Notes: generated by a model from the sequence alone, not told the origin. A stretch of 64,000 bases of DNA from Akkermansiaceae bacterium (GCA_947462535.1 CANHPN010000004.1:22765-86764); one strand, 5' to 3'; counted from the stretch's first letter, positions 30,567-40,157 are shown. Numbers and translations are program-made.

Positions 30567-31829
30567 TCATTTGCCGCTCCACGCGGGCAGGGTTTCGTGG
30601 AGGATCGCGGCGATTTTTTGACGCTCGCTCGCCTTGATTCCGGGGTGGTTTCCGTCGGCTGGCTCGCTTTCGAGGACTTGGTGCAGGCACCCGATCACCG
30701 CGGATTTGATCCGTGCGGGGAGCGTTTCGAAGGCCTTCGAATAGATCATGTAGGAGCAGCGGTGCTTGAAAAGCCGCGCGCCTAACTGGAAGTCCGCGAG
30801 CGAGCGGCCGTGGCTTGATTTGGGAAAGCGGCGGGTGAACGCCTCCTGGAAAGCGGGGTCGCCTTCGACGCTGTTTTCACCGGGGTCCGCTTCGTTTTCA
30901 AAGAGCAGCAGATCCACGATTTTGCGGGCGGATTCGTCGGCTTGCTTGCCGGCCAGGCCCGCGTCGGGGTCGACCGCGGGGTCGAGCGATTTCTGGAGCC
31001 AGTGGATGCGGCGGTAGTTTATGCCGGCGGCGATGAGCTGGTTGTATAGCTGGCACTGGTGTTCTAGCAGCATTAGGGAAACGATGTCGCTGGTCGGGCG
31101 GGGATAGCGGGATACGTCGACCCTGCCGGCAAGCGTCATCAATTCCGGGGATTTCTGCGGCAGCTCGCGGTCGTCGGATTCCTTGTAGGTGCGGTTTCCC
31201 AAGTGGGGCAGCGAGCTGCGGCCCGTCACGTAGTAGCCGCCCCATCGCTCGGGGATCGGGCTGGAGTTGTCGGTTAGGAAGGTGCCCAGCGACAGGAGCG
31301 GCTGGCCGTCCTCGTCGGGAAACACCGATCGCACCAGCACGCCGGGGATCGCTTCCGTGCGGGCCGTGCCGTGGCACGACAGGCAGTCCGAGTTGTCGCG
31401 CTTGATTTGCAACGCGTGTGGATGGTCGCCGGTGCCGATGAGGTAATAAACGGAACCGAGCAGGGGATCGTGGGTGATCACCTCGATGTCGCCGCCGGGG
31501 ACGTAACCGACGTAGGAATTCTCGTTGAAGAACAGGCAGCGCGGATTGCCCGGATGAATCAGCGAGTTTTGTTTGCTGGTTTTCGAAAACACCAGGATCT
31601 GCGATTCCTCGGGGATTTCGAGGAGCTTCAAAATGAAGCGGAGTTTCTCCAGCGGCATGGTTCCCTCGACTTTTCTCTCCCCCTTCGCCAGTTCCGCGGC
31701 GAGCTTCGCGATCGGATCGCTGGAGGCGGTGTCTGAGTAGCGCAGCGGCGGCAAGTCCCACAAATCGGTGGCCGCAAGGACGGTGCCGATACCGAGAATC
31801 GTGACTGCAATGCACGCGAGTGGTTTCAT
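30567..31829 (-). CDS. Secreted protein with one CxxCH haem motif, function unknown
   Basis: The protein has 420 residues with a clear signal peptide (AVTILGIGTVLA). One haem c-binding motif is present (CLSCH, in SDCLSCHGTAR, near residue 155), with YPRPTSDIVSLMLLEHQCQ later. The length and single motif resemble large uncharacterised cytochrome c-like proteins of Planctomycetota and Verrucomicrobiota. A covalent haem and periplasmic location are inferred. No oxidase or dehydrogenase neighbour hints at its partner. Confidence 0.7.
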   Translation of the reverse strand: MKPLACIAVTILGIGTVLAATDLWDLPPLRYSDTASSDPIAKLAAELAKGERKVEGTMPLEKLRFILKLLEIPEESQILVFSKTSKQNSLIHPGNPRCLFFNENSYVGYVPGGDIEVITHDPLLGSVYYLIGTGDHPHALQIKRDNSDCLSCHGTARTEAIPGVLVRSVFPDEDGQPLLSLGTFLTDNSSPIPERWGGYYVTGRSSLPHLGNRTYKESDDRELPQKSPELMTLAGRVDVSRYPRPTSDIVSLMLLEHQCQLYNQLIAAGINYRRIHWLQKSLDPAVDPDAGLAGKQADESARKIVDLLLFENEADPGENSVEGDPAFQEAFTRRFPKSSHGRSLADFQLGARLFKHRCSYMIYSKAFETLPARIKSAVIGCLHQVLESEPADGNHPGIKASERQKIAAILHETLPAWSGK

Positions 31830-31847
31830 GATGGGGCGTAAATCAAT

Positions 31848-31908
31848 GTGTCCCGGCTGTCTCAGCCGGTTTCAGAGCGTCCGCGCCCGGCTGGGACAGC
31901 CGGGTCAC
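31848..31908. repeat. REP-like inverted repeat, family A
   Basis: The arms 31848-31869 and 31887-31908 are 22-base reverse complements with two mismatches and a 17-base loop. The GTGTCCCGGCTGTCTCAGCC arm closely matches the copy at 6264-6289. It lies just upstream of the CxxCH protein gene start. Confidence 0.75.
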
Positions 31909-31959
31909 GATTGGCTTCGATCACATGACTACGGACTTTTCGTGGCTCAGGCATCATAA

Positions 31960-31991
31960 AAAAGCCCCGCCTGAGAATAAGCGGGGCTTTT
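31960..31991 (-). terminator. Rho-independent terminator after the class V aminotransferase gene
   Basis: AAAAGCCCCGC and GCGGGGCTTTT pair perfectly around a 10-base loop (31960-31970 with 31981-31991), with A-rich DNA upstream giving a U-tract on the minus strand. It lies 20 bp beyond the aminotransferase stop codon. Confidence 0.88.
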
Positions 31992-32011
31992 GATCGGAGA
32001 TGCGGAGTGTG

Positions 32012-33082
32012 TTAGCCGAGCACGTCGTCCATCGCGTCGATGAGTTCCTGCATCGTCGCTTCGGTTTCGTTGCCCATGTTGGAGATGCGGAAGGTGGTGC
32101 CCTTGATTTTGCCGTAACCGCCGTTGATCAGGAAGTGGTGCTTGGTCTTCAGGTTCTTGATGAAGCCGGATAGGTCGAAACCTTCCGGCGTCTTGAAGCA
32201 GGTGAGCGCGAACGAGCGGCGTCCTTCCGGGGCGAAGAGCTCGAAGCCGTGTCTTGCGCCCCAAGCGGCGATCATCGCGTTGGTCTTCGCGTGGCGCGTC
32301 TGGCGGGCGGCGAAGCCTTCCTTGGCGATTTCACCGAGTATGTATTGCAGCCCGAAGATGATCGAGATGGCCGGAGTGGAAGGCGTGTTGTTGACCGCGG
32401 CGTTCTTGGCGAACTCGACGAAGTCGAAATAATAACCGCGGTTAGGATTGCCTTTGGCGCGCTCCATGCCGGCTTCGGAAACGGCGAACACGGCGAGGCC
32501 GGGTGGCAGCGCGAGCGCCTTCTGGACGCCGGCTAACATGACATCGATGTTGTTGGCGTCCATGTCCATCGGCACGGTGGAGAGCGAGGAAACGCTGTCC
32601 ACGATGAGCATGGTGTCGGGGAAGGATTTCACGACCTTGCAAACGCCTTCGAGGTCGTTGAGCACGCCGGTGGAGGTTTCCGAGTGGATGAAGGTGACGG
32701 TGTCGAAGCCGCCTTCCGCGAGCTTGGCGCGGACTGCTTCAGGATCGATGGCTTGGCCCCACTCGACTTGTACGGCCTCGGCCTCGAAGCCGCATTTCTT
32801 GGCGACATCGAGCCATTTGTCGGAAAACGCGCCGCAGCAGAGGCAAAGCACTTTCTTTTTGGCGAGGTTGCGCAGCGCGCCTTCCATCACGCCCCAGGCG
32901 GAGGAGGTGGAGAGGAACACGGGGCGCGCGGTGCCGAAGATTTCCTGAAGGCCGGGCTGGGTCGAGGCGTAGAGCTCCTCGAAGTCCTTGCCACGGTGGC
33001 CGATCATGGTCTGCGACATGGCGGCGAAGGTTTCCTTCGAAACATCGACAGGACCGGGGGCGAAGAGTTTGGGGGATGGCAT
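32012..33082 (-). CDS. Class V PLP aminotransferase (alanine-glyoxylate / phosphoserine aminotransferase-like)
   Basis: The protein has 356 residues. It opens with LFAPGPVDVS, typical of alanine-glyoxylate/serine-pyruvate aminotransferases. The PLP-binding Asp is in LIVDSVSSLS and the Schiff-base Lys in VMLAGVQKALALPPG. RISNMGN near the C-terminus is the substrate-binding Arg region. The donor and acceptor cannot be assigned; serine or alanine with glyoxylate, or phosphoserine, are all possible. It starts 8 bp after dapA on the same strand, so the two were probably one operon. Confidence 0.85.
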   Translation of the reverse strand: MPSPKLFAPGPVDVSKETFAAMSQTMIGHRGKDFEELYASTQPGLQEIFGTARPVFLSTSSAWGVMEGALRNLAKKKVLCLCCGAFSDKWLDVAKKCGFEAEAVQVEWGQAIDPEAVRAKLAEGGFDTVTFIHSETSTGVLNDLEGVCKVVKSFPDTMLIVDSVSSLSTVPMDMDANNIDVMLAGVQKALALPPGLAVFAVSEAGMERAKGNPNRGYYFDFVEFAKNAAVNNTPSTPAISIIFGLQYILGEIAKEGFAARQTRHAKTNAMIAAWGARHGFELFAPEGRRSFALTCFKTPEGFDLSGFIKNLKTKHHFLINGGYGKIKGTTFRISNMGNETEATMQELIDAMDDVLG

Positions 33083-33090
33083 GGCGGTGA

Positions 33091-33972
33091 TTAGAGAAGG
33101 CTGTAGGACTTGAGAAGGGTGGAGAGGCTGGCGGTGTTCGCATCGCTCATCGGGGCGAGCGGAAGGCGCAGGTCTGGCAGGCAGTGGCCTTGGAGGGCGA
33201 CGGCGGTTTTGATAGGGACCGGGTTGACGTCGAGCGACATCAGGCCGCGCATCAGCGGGTAGTATTGCTTTTGCAGGGCGAGCGCTTCGGGGAATTTTCC
33301 GCTGAGGCAGGCTTTGACCAGCTTGACGATAATTTCCGGAATGAGGTTGGACGCGACCGAAACCAGTCCGGTGGCACCGCAGGAAACGAATGGCAGGGTG
33401 AGCGGATCGTCACCGCAGAGGATGCCGAAATCGGCGGGCAGCGCTTGGACGAGCTGGTTGATCCGGTCCACCGAGCCGCCGGCTTCCTTGATGGCGACTA
33501 TGGTCGGGCAATCCGCAGCGAGGCGCGCGGCGGTTTCCGGGGCGATCTCGATGGAGGAACGGCCGGGCACGCTGTAGAGCATGATCGGCAGGTTCGTGGA
33601 CTCGGCGATGGCCTTGAAATGGAGGTAAAGTCCTTCTTGCGAAGGCTTGTTGTAATAGGGGCAGACTTGGAGCGATCCGGTCGCTCCAAGGGCTTCGGCG
33701 GCTTAGGTCAGTTCGATGGCTTCGGCGGTGGCATTGGCCCCGGTGCCGGCGACGACCTGGCAGCGACCGGCGGCGAATTCGACGGCGAGGCGGATCACCT
33801 CGATGTGTTCATCCGTGTCGAGGGTGGGGGATTCCCCGGTGGTGCCGACGGGCACGATGCCGTCGATCCCGGCGGCGATTTGGCGCTCGATCAGGGATTG
33901 GAAGGTGGGAACGTCGATTTCGCCGTCGCGAAAAGGAGTGATAAGAGCGGTGTAAGTACCGGGAAATGACAT
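33091..33972 (-). pseudogene. dapA: 4-hydroxy-tetrahydrodipicolinate synthase gene interrupted by an in-frame TAA at codon 90
   Basis: From the ATG at 33972 the frame encodes a normal-length DapA of about 293 codons: GTYTALITPF at the start, the GTTGESPTL motif, catalytic Tyr in MLYSVPGRSS and Schiff-base Lys in AIKEAGG. Codon 90 (33703-33705) is TAA. The frame continues unchanged on both sides (ELT-stop-AAEALGA, where relatives have Lys, Gln or Glu), so one substitution explains it. DapA makes the precursor of diaminopimelate and lysine and is normally essential. A sequencing error, a recent pseudogene with a second copy elsewhere, or stop read-through are all possible. Confidence 0.85.
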
Positions 33973-34038
33973 GGCAGGGCGGAAGATGGACAAAACCGGG
34001 CGCGGGTCCAAGCTGTATCCTGCGGCGAGCGGAAATTT

Positions 34039-34872
34039 TCAGCCCGCTGGAATCGTCACGTGATCGATGAGCCGCACCTCGCCGTAGAAGACCGCAGTGG
34101 CGAGAATCGCGGGGCGGTGGATTTCCGAAACGGGCTGCAGCGTCTCCGCATCGACCAGTGAGAGGTAGTCGATGCGGGCGAGCGGGGAGGTCTCGATGCC
34201 GGCGCGGGCGGAGGCGAGGATTTTCGCGGGAGTGCTGAGCGCCGCCGCCGCCAACAACGCTCGCCGGATGCGCGGCGCGTCGGCTCGTTGCTCGGGTGTG
34301 AGACGGGTGTTGCGCGACGACATCGCGAGTCCGTCGGTCTCGCGGACGGTGGGGCAGGGGACGATTTCCACCGGCACGTCGAGGTCGCGGACCATCCGCC
34401 GGATGACGGCGAGCTGTTGGAAATCCTTCTCGCCGAAGACTGCGGATTCGCAGCCGGAAAGCAGGAAAAGCTTGAGGACCACGGTGCAGACACCGTCGAA
34501 ATGGCCGGGGCGCGCTGCGCCGCAAAGGCTGCGGGAGAGCAACGTCTCGGTGACCGTGACGGAGCGATCCTGGAAATACATCGACTCGGTAGTCGGCGCG
34601 AAAACGACATCCACCCCTGCGGTTTCGCAGGCGGCGAGGTCGCTGGCCATCGGCCGCGGGTAGGCGTCGAGGTCGGCGGCGCGGTCGAACTGGATGGGAT
34701 TGACGAAGATCGAAACGACCACGCCGCCGCCCGGTCCAGCGATTTCCCGGGCGCGGTGCATCAGCGATAGGTGACCGGGGTGGAAGGCTCCCATAGTGGG
34801 CACGAGGACGCGCGGGGCGGGGGCGTTTTTCAGAATTTCTCTCAAGGCGCTGCCGGTGTCCGCGATTTGCAT
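34039..34872 (-). CDS. panC: Pantothenate synthetase
   Basis: The protein has 277 residues and joins pantoate and beta-alanine with ATP in the cytoplasm. The HIGH-like motif is in PTMGAFHPGHLSL, with IFVNPIQF, GEKDFQQLAVIRRMV and the KMSKS-equivalent MSSRN. No panB or panD is adjacent. The ATG start matches the family N-terminus. It lies 66 bp upstream of dapA on the same strand. Confidence 0.95.
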   Translation of the reverse strand: MQIADTGSALREILKNAPAPRVLVPTMGAFHPGHLSLMHRAREIAGPGGGVVVSIFVNPIQFDRAADLDAYPRPMASDLAACETAGVDVVFAPTTESMYFQDRSVTVTETLLSRSLCGAARPGHFDGVCTVVLKLFLLSGCESAVFGEKDFQQLAVIRRMVRDLDVPVEIVPCPTVRETDGLAMSSRNTRLTPEQRADAPRIRRALLAAAALSTPAKILASARAGIETSPLARIDYLSLVDAETLQPVSEIHRPAILATAVFYGEVRLIDHVTIPAG

Positions 34873-34920
34873 GCGGCGGAGTTTTGGGGGTTTTAGGGGC
34901 GCAGGGAAGACCGGATTTGC

Positions 34921-34945
34921 TGTCCCGACTGGGGCAGTCGGGACA
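34921..34945. repeat. REP-like inverted repeat, family A, short form
   Basis: TGTCCCGACTG, loop GGG, CAGTCGGGACA is a perfect 11-bp palindrome. It shares the TGTCCC(G)GCTG design of the copies at 6264 and 31848. It sits between panC and dusB, which diverge from this region. Confidence 0.65.
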
Positions 34946-34982
34946 CGTTGACTTGCGGGATGGGCGAGTTGTAGGGTCCGGC

Positions 34983-35957
34983 GTGCTTCCGTGGTTCTCC
35001 GACAACTCTTTCCCGCTCTACCTCGCGCCGATGGCGGGGGTGACGGATGTGATTTTCCGCCAGATCTGCAAGGAACTCGGCGCGGACGTGATGGTCACCG
35101 AGTTCGTCTCGGCGGAGGGTATCATGCAGGCGGACGAGCGGACGCGGAAATACACGGAGTTCACCGACGGGCAGCGGCCGGTGGGGGTGCAGCTCTTCGG
35201 CGCGGACGGCGAGCGGATGGGAGAGGCGGCCCGCAAAATCATCACTTGGAAGGAGCCGGATTTCATCGATATCAATTTCGGCTGCCCCGTTAACAAGGTG
35301 GTCGCGCGCAATGGCGGCTCGTCCTTGCTGAAAGATTGCCCGATTCTGGCAGCCGTCGCTTCCGGCGTCGCGAAGGCGGTGGGCGACCAGGTACCGGTCA
35401 CCGCGAAGATGCGGATCGGCTGGGACGAGAATTCTATCAACGCGGTGGAAGTCGCGAAAATCCTGGAAGACTCAGGGATGCAGGCCATCGCCGTGCACGG
35501 CCGGACACGCTCGCAAGGGTACGGCGGCGAGGCGAACTGGGAGGTGATCGACGCGGTGGCGCGGGCGGTGAAAATCCCGGTCATCGGCAACGGCGACATC
35601 CACTGCGGCGCGGACGTGCTACGGCGGCGCGAGGAAACGGCCGTCTCCGGCGTGATGATCGGCCGCGCGGCGATGCAGAACCCGTGGGTTTTCCGCGAGG
35701 CGAAACATTTTCTGGAAACCGGCAAGTTGCTGCCGGAAGTGCTCGTCGAGGAGCGCTGGGAGTTAGTTTTACGCCATTGCAGGCTGGCGGTGGAAAGCCG
35801 CCGGAACGGCAATGAAAAACAGACGCTCACCGCCATGCGCTCGCGCCTGATGGCTTATTGCAAGGGATTCCCCGGTGCCAAGGAACTGCGGCAGATGCTC
35901 AGCCAGGTGTCGTCGATTTCACAGGTCGAGGACCTCGCCGCGATGTCGCTGGGGTAG
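34983..35957 (+). CDS. dusB: tRNA-dihydrouridine synthase
   Basis: The protein has 324 residues from a GTG at 34983; the in-frame DNA upstream is repeat sequence rather than protein. This FMN enzyme reduces uridines in the tRNA D-loop. Motifs are LAPMAGVTD, FGCPVNKVVARNGGSSLLKD with the catalytic Cys, AVHGRTRSQGYGG, NGDIHCGADVL and GVMIGRAAMQNPW. The DusB subgroup assignment rests on overall pattern. Confidence 0.92.
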   Translation: MLPWFSDNSFPLYLAPMAGVTDVIFRQICKELGADVMVTEFVSAEGIMQADERTRKYTEFTDGQRPVGVQLFGADGERMGEAARKIITWKEPDFIDINFGCPVNKVVARNGGSSLLKDCPILAAVASGVAKAVGDQVPVTAKMRIGWDENSINAVEVAKILEDSGMQAIAVHGRTRSQGYGGEANWEVIDAVARAVKIPVIGNGDIHCGADVLRRREETAVSGVMIGRAAMQNPWVFREAKHFLETGKLLPEVLVEERWELVLRHCRLAVESRRNGNEKQTLTAMRSRLMAYCKGFPGAKELRQMLSQVSSISQVEDLAAMSLG

Positions 35958-36231
35958 GTCGGGCTGGCGGAATTGTAGGCGACGTGTTTCAAGGCGAAAG
36001 AGCTACAGGATGGGGCGCGGAGGTTGCGTGGCCACGGAGCGCCGGCAGCGGTTGAGCTATGGAGCATGAGGGATCTCAGGGTTCGAGTATGAACGGGTGC
36101 GCTGGAGTCTTTCCATCCTTGCTGTGAAACTTGACCATGCCCTTCACCCAGTCGCTTCTGAAGTATCGGAGGATTAGGAGCTTCTTTGCAGCTGGAGTTC
36201 ATTCGGATTTGCAGCCGGTCGGGTATGCTTC

Positions 36232-37245
36232 ATGCTCAAGGGAATGGATATGCTGACCGACCAACTGGGACGCGGGCTACGCGATTTGCGAATCTCGGTG
36301 ACGGATCGCTGCAATTTCCGCTGCCGCTACTGCATGCCGGTGGAGGTATTCGGCGCGGGTCATGCGTTCATGCCGCAGGAGGAGTTGCTGACGTTCGAGG
36401 AGATCGTGGCCCTTGTCGGCACGCTTGTGCCCATGGGAATTGAAAAGATCCGGCTGACCGGCGGCGAGCCATTGCTGCGGCGCGGGCTGGACGATCTGGT
36501 GGCGATGCTGGCGGCGGTAGAGGGCGTGAAGGACATCGCCGTCACGACTAACGGAGTTCTCCTGGCTCATCACGCGGAGGCGCTGGCGCTCGCGGGCCTG
36601 GGCCGGGTGACGGTGAGCCTGGACGCGTTAGATCCGGAGGTTTTCGCGAAAATGAACGGGGCGGGTGCGAAGGTGGAGCGGGTGCTGGCCGGGATCAGCT
36701 CGGCGCAGTCATTCGGACTGCCGGTGAAGGTGAACGCGGTGATCCAGCGCGGCGTGAACGAAGGGGAAGTCCTGCCGCTCGCCCGCTGGGCCAAATCCGC
36801 CGGGGTGGACCTGCGCTACATCGAATACATGGACGTGGGCGAGACCAACGGCTGGAAGCTCGACGAAGTGGTCTCGGGTGATGAAATTTTATCGGTTCTC
36901 TCCGGCGAATTTCCGCTGGTGGCGCGCGATCCAGCGTATCGCGGCGAGGTCGCCGCGCACTGGAGTCACGGCGACGGGGCGGGGGAGATCGGGCTAATCC
37001 GCTCGGTGAGCAAGCCGTTTTGCAGCGATTGCCAGCGGCTGCGGCTGTCGGCGGACGGGAAGATTTTCACCTGTCTGTTCGCGGCGGAAGGCCACGACTT
37101 GCGGGGCATTTTGCGCAGCGGGATGGATTCCTCCGTCCTCGCGGAAACGGCGCGCTCGATCTGGCAGGCGCGGGCGGACCGCTATTCCGAAGAGCGCGGG
37201 CGGGCCTGGCTGCCCAAGGCGGAGATGAGCTATCTGGGCGGCTAG
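36232..37245 (+). CDS. moaA: GTP 3',8-cyclase (molybdenum cofactor step 1)
   Basis: The protein has 337 residues. It is a radical SAM enzyme converting GTP to 3',8-cyclo-GTP. The N-terminal cluster motif is CNFRCRYC. RLTGGEPLLRRGL and TTNG follow. The second, C-terminal cluster uses CSDCQRLRL and a later Cys in FTCLF. It ends in SYLGG, with the GG tail essential in MoaA. No other moa genes are adjacent. Start candidates are ATG 36232, 36244 and 36250. The 274-bp region upstream holds nothing recognisable. Confidence 0.95.
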   Translation: MLKGMDMLTDQLGRGLRDLRISVTDRCNFRCRYCMPVEVFGAGHAFMPQEELLTFEEIVALVGTLVPMGIEKIRLTGGEPLLRRGLDDLVAMLAAVEGVKDIAVTTNGVLLAHHAEALALAGLGRVTVSLDALDPEVFAKMNGAGAKVERVLAGISSAQSFGLPVKVNAVIQRGVNEGEVLPLARWAKSAGVDLRYIEYMDVGETNGWKLDEVVSGDEILSVLSGEFPLVARDPAYRGEVAAHWSHGDGAGEIGLIRSVSKPFCSDCQRLRLSADGKIFTCLFAAEGHDLRGILRSGMDSSVLAETARSIWQARADRYSEERGRAWLPKAEMSYLGG

Positions 37246-37297
37246 GATGGGGCGGAATTCAGCAGCAAAAGGTTCTCAAAAGCGATGTCGTTTGAAG

Positions 37298-37314
37298 CTG
37301 CCCGTTCCGGGCAG
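37298..37314 (+). terminator. Weak terminator-like hairpin after moaA
   Basis: CTGCCCG, loop TTC, CGGGCAG forms a perfect 7-bp stem 52 bp after moaA, but only GGGGTTT follows rather than a T-run. Confidence 0.3.
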
Positions 37315-37361
37315 GGGTTTACACTTGCCCCCGCAAGTCCGGGTGTTCAGGGTCCCGCACG

Positions 37362-39014
37362 ATGAATCGAACTGTGTTTGAAATCTTGCGGCCCCTGGTT
37401 TTGACTCTGCTTTGCTGGTTATCGTCCGCGCCCTCGTTGTTAGCCTCGCAGGAGTCTCCGCCGCAACCGACCCTGGACCAAAAGATCGATACTTGGTTCG
37501 GTGCCGTCACCAAGCCGTTCGTAGACTTGATTTTCATGAAAGTGAAGATCGGCGAGTTCGAAGCCTTCGCGGTGATTTTCTGGCTTGCGGCCGCCGGGGT
37601 GATTCTAACGATCTCGTTCAAGTTCATCAACGTCTGCGCCTTCCGTCTCGCATTGCGGACGGTTCGGGGGAAATACAGCCAGCCAAGCGACCCGGGCGAG
37701 GTGACTCATTTTCAGGCGCTCAGCGCCGCGGTCTCCGGCACCGTGGGATTGGGGAACATCGCGGGGGTCGCGATCGGCATTCAGAACGGCGGACCGGGCG
37801 TGGCGTTCTGGTTGTTCCTGAGCGGCATCATCGGCATGTCCACCAAGTTCGCCGAGTGCACGCTGGGGGTGAAATACCGGGAGTTTGATGCCAACGGCAA
37901 CGTCCACGGCGGCGCAATGTATTATCTGCGGAAGGGTTTCGCGGAGCGGGGCTTCAAACACGCGGGCGTGGTGCTCGCGGGGTTGTTCGCAGTGATGTGC
38001 GTCTTCGCGTCCTTCGGCGGCGGAAATGTGTTCCAGGTGAACCAAGTCACCTCCCAGCTCATCAACATCACCGGCGGCGAGCAATCGTTTTTCGCTGCGA
38101 ACCAGTGGGTGTTCGGGCTCATGATGGCCTTGCTAACAGCGCTCGTGATCCTCGGCGGCATCAAGGGGATCGCCCGTGTCACCGGGCGACTGGTACCCTT
38201 GATGTGCGTCATTTACGTGGTGAGCTGCATCACCGTTCTTGCGGTGAATGCCAGTGATATCATTCCGGCGCTTGTGACCATCGTCCGCGAGGCGTTCCAG
38301 CCCCGTGCGGCGATCATCGGTGGAATCCTCTCGGCGTTCATCTGGGGAATGCGGCGCGCGACCTTCTCCAACGAGGCGGGCATAGGCTCCGCGCCGATCG
38401 CCCATGCCGCCGCAAAAACCCGGCGCCCCGCCTCGGAGGGCATCGTCGCCCTGTTGGAACCCTTCCTCGATACGGTGGTCATCTGTTCCATGACGGCCCT
38501 GGTGCTGTGCGTCACGATGCACTTCGGCAGTGCGGGCGGCACGGACTTCACCATTCATAACCATCCGTTCGTTCTCGGGACCGTCGTGGGGGATGGTACC
38601 AAGTTCGGGATTCAGATGACCTCGCTGGCCTTCGAGACGGTGCACCCGAGTTTTAAATACGTGCTGTTCGTCTGCGTCTTCCTGTTCGCGTTCTCCACGC
38701 TCATCACGTGGAGTTATTACGGACTACAAGCGTGGCAGTATCTCTTCGGCCGCAAGGAAATCGTCGCCTGGATCTACAAGGTGATCTTCTGTCTGATAGT
38801 CGTGGTCGGCTCGTCCGCCTCGATGGGCAATGCGACGGACTTCTCGGACGCCTCGCTCTTCGGCATGAGTATTCCGAATCTAATCGGGGTCTATTTCCTG
38901 CTGCCCGTCGTCCGCAGCGAGCTCGCACGCTTTCTGGTCTTCACCCGCCGTGTCGATTCCGGCATGTCCATCGCCGAGGCGGACGCGATGGATGAGACGG
39001 ATCTGAAGGCTTAG
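37362..39014 (+). CDS. Alanine/glycine:cation symporter (AGCS) family transporter
   Basis: The protein has 550 residues with about ten hydrophobic helices. AGCS signatures are visible: VSGTVGLGNIAGVAIGIQNGGPG with WLFLSGIIGMSTKFAECTLG, and FSNEAGIGSAPIAHAAA. It imports alanine or glycine with Na+ or H+. The N-terminus has a cleavable-looking hydrophobic segment before the usual family start, which is slightly long for the family. ATG 37362 gives the earliest start. Confidence 0.92.
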   Translation: MNRTVFEILRPLVLTLLCWLSSAPSLLASQESPPQPTLDQKIDTWFGAVTKPFVDLIFMKVKIGEFEAFAVIFWLAAAGVILTISFKFINVCAFRLALRTVRGKYSQPSDPGEVTHFQALSAAVSGTVGLGNIAGVAIGIQNGGPGVAFWLFLSGIIGMSTKFAECTLGVKYREFDANGNVHGGAMYYLRKGFAERGFKHAGVVLAGLFAVMCVFASFGGGNVFQVNQVTSQLINITGGEQSFFAANQWVFGLMMALLTALVILGGIKGIARVTGRLVPLMCVIYVVSCITVLAVNASDIIPALVTIVREAFQPRAAIIGGILSAFIWGMRRATFSNEAGIGSAPIAHAAAKTRRPASEGIVALLEPFLDTVVICSMTALVLCVTMHFGSAGGTDFTIHNHPFVLGTVVGDGTKFGIQMTSLAFETVHPSFKYVLFVCVFLFAFSTLITWSYYGLQAWQYLFGRKEIVAWIYKVIFCLIVVVGSSASMGNATDFSDASLFGMSIPNLIGVYFLLPVVRSELARFLVFTRRVDSGMSIAEADAMDETDLKA

Positions 39015-39092
39015 CGCTTAGCAGGCGCTCCACCGCGTGGCGGCAGCGGCCTGAGCCGTTATTTGAGGAAGGCCGCTTATCTCGGGGTATGG

Positions 39093-40157
39093 TTAGCAGT
39101 TCTCGCTTTTCGGCCGCACCAGCCATGAAGTGATCACGCCGGTCGCGAGGATGCCGAGAATGACGGCTAGGATGGTCAAGTTGAACGAGTCGCCGAGCCA
39201 GACCTTCAGCCACTTAGCGGCGAGCATTTTCACGCCGACCACCAGCAGGATCAGCGAGAGCGCAGGCTTGAGATAGCGGAACTGTGTGATCATCCCGGCG
39301 AGCGCGAAATACAGCGAGCGCAGGCCGAGGATGGCGAAGACGTTGCTGGTGAAAACGAGGAACGGGTCTGCGGTGATCGAGAAAATCGCGGGGATGGAAT
39401 CGACGGCGAAGATCAGGTCGGTCACCTCCACCAGTACAAGCGCGACGGCCAGCGGAGTGAGCAGCCATTTGCCGTGGGGCGCGCCGTCCACCACGGGATC
39501 TGCGGTGATGGTGGCACCGGGTTCGGAGGCCTCCTGGGAGTTGAGACTGCCGGCCTTCACCATGAAATGCTGGCCGTGATAGTTGCGGGTGATCGGGAAA
39601 TGTCTCCTCAGCCAGCGGACGAGCAGGTTGTTTTCCGGATGCTCTTCCTTCTCCTTCATGAACAACATCTTCAGCGCGGTGAGGATCAGAAACACGCCGA
39701 ACACATAGAGCACCCAGTGGAAATTGTGCACCAATGCGGAACCCACGCCGATCATCGCGCCGCGCATGACCAGAGCACCGAGGATGCCCCAGAACAGGAC
39801 CCGGTGCTGGTAGCGAGCGGGCACCGCGAGCGAGCCGAAGACCATCGCGATGACGAAGATGTTGTCCACGCTTAGCGATTTCTCGACCACGTAGCCGGTG
39901 AGATACTTGGTGGCGGCGAGTTTGCCGTTATTGATGAGCCCGTCCACCCCGTCGGGGACCATGCCGAGTCCATACCAATGGCCCTCGTAGGCGAAGTAAA
40001 CCAGCACCGAGAACGACAGCCCGAGCGTGATCCAAAGCGCCGACCAGGCGATGGATTCCTTGAAGCCGACGATGTGGGACTTCCGGTGAAACACGCCGAG
40101 ATCAAGCGCTAACATGACGAGAACGAAACCGATGAAGACAAGCCAGGGGACAATCAT
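39093..40157 (-). CDS. TerC/Alx family membrane protein
   Basis: The protein has 354 residues and 8-9 transmembrane helices. TerC signatures are VVEKSLSVDNIFVIAMVF in the N-terminal half and DLIFAVDSIPAIFSIT plus GLRSLYFAL in the C-terminal half. Family members export manganese or other metals, or support metalation of exported proteins; older annotations say tellurium resistance. No yybP-ykoY-type riboswitch was recognised in the roughly 80 bp upstream. It is convergent with the AGCS gene. Confidence 0.92.
   Translation of the reverse strand: MIVPWLVFIGFVLVMLALDLGVFHRKSHIVGFKESIAWSALWITLGLSFSVLVYFAYEGHWYGLGMVPDGVDGLINNGKLAATKYLTGYVVEKSLSVDNIFVIAMVFGSLAVPARYQHRVLFWGILGALVMRGAMIGVGSALVHNFHWVLYVFGVFLILTALKMLFMKEKEEHPENNLLVRWLRRHFPITRNYHGQHFMVKAGSLNSQEASEPGATITADPVVDGAPHGKWLLTPLAVALVLVEVTDLIFAVDSIPAIFSITADPFLVFTSNVFAILGLRSLYFALAGMITQFRYLKPALSLILLVVGVKMLAAKWLKVWLGDSFNLTILAVILGILATGVITSWLVRPKSENC

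Noticed and set aside
35855..36202. Minus-strand ORF of 115 codons between dusB and moaA
   Set aside because: It overlaps the dusB 3' end, has no homology and no ribosome-binding site.
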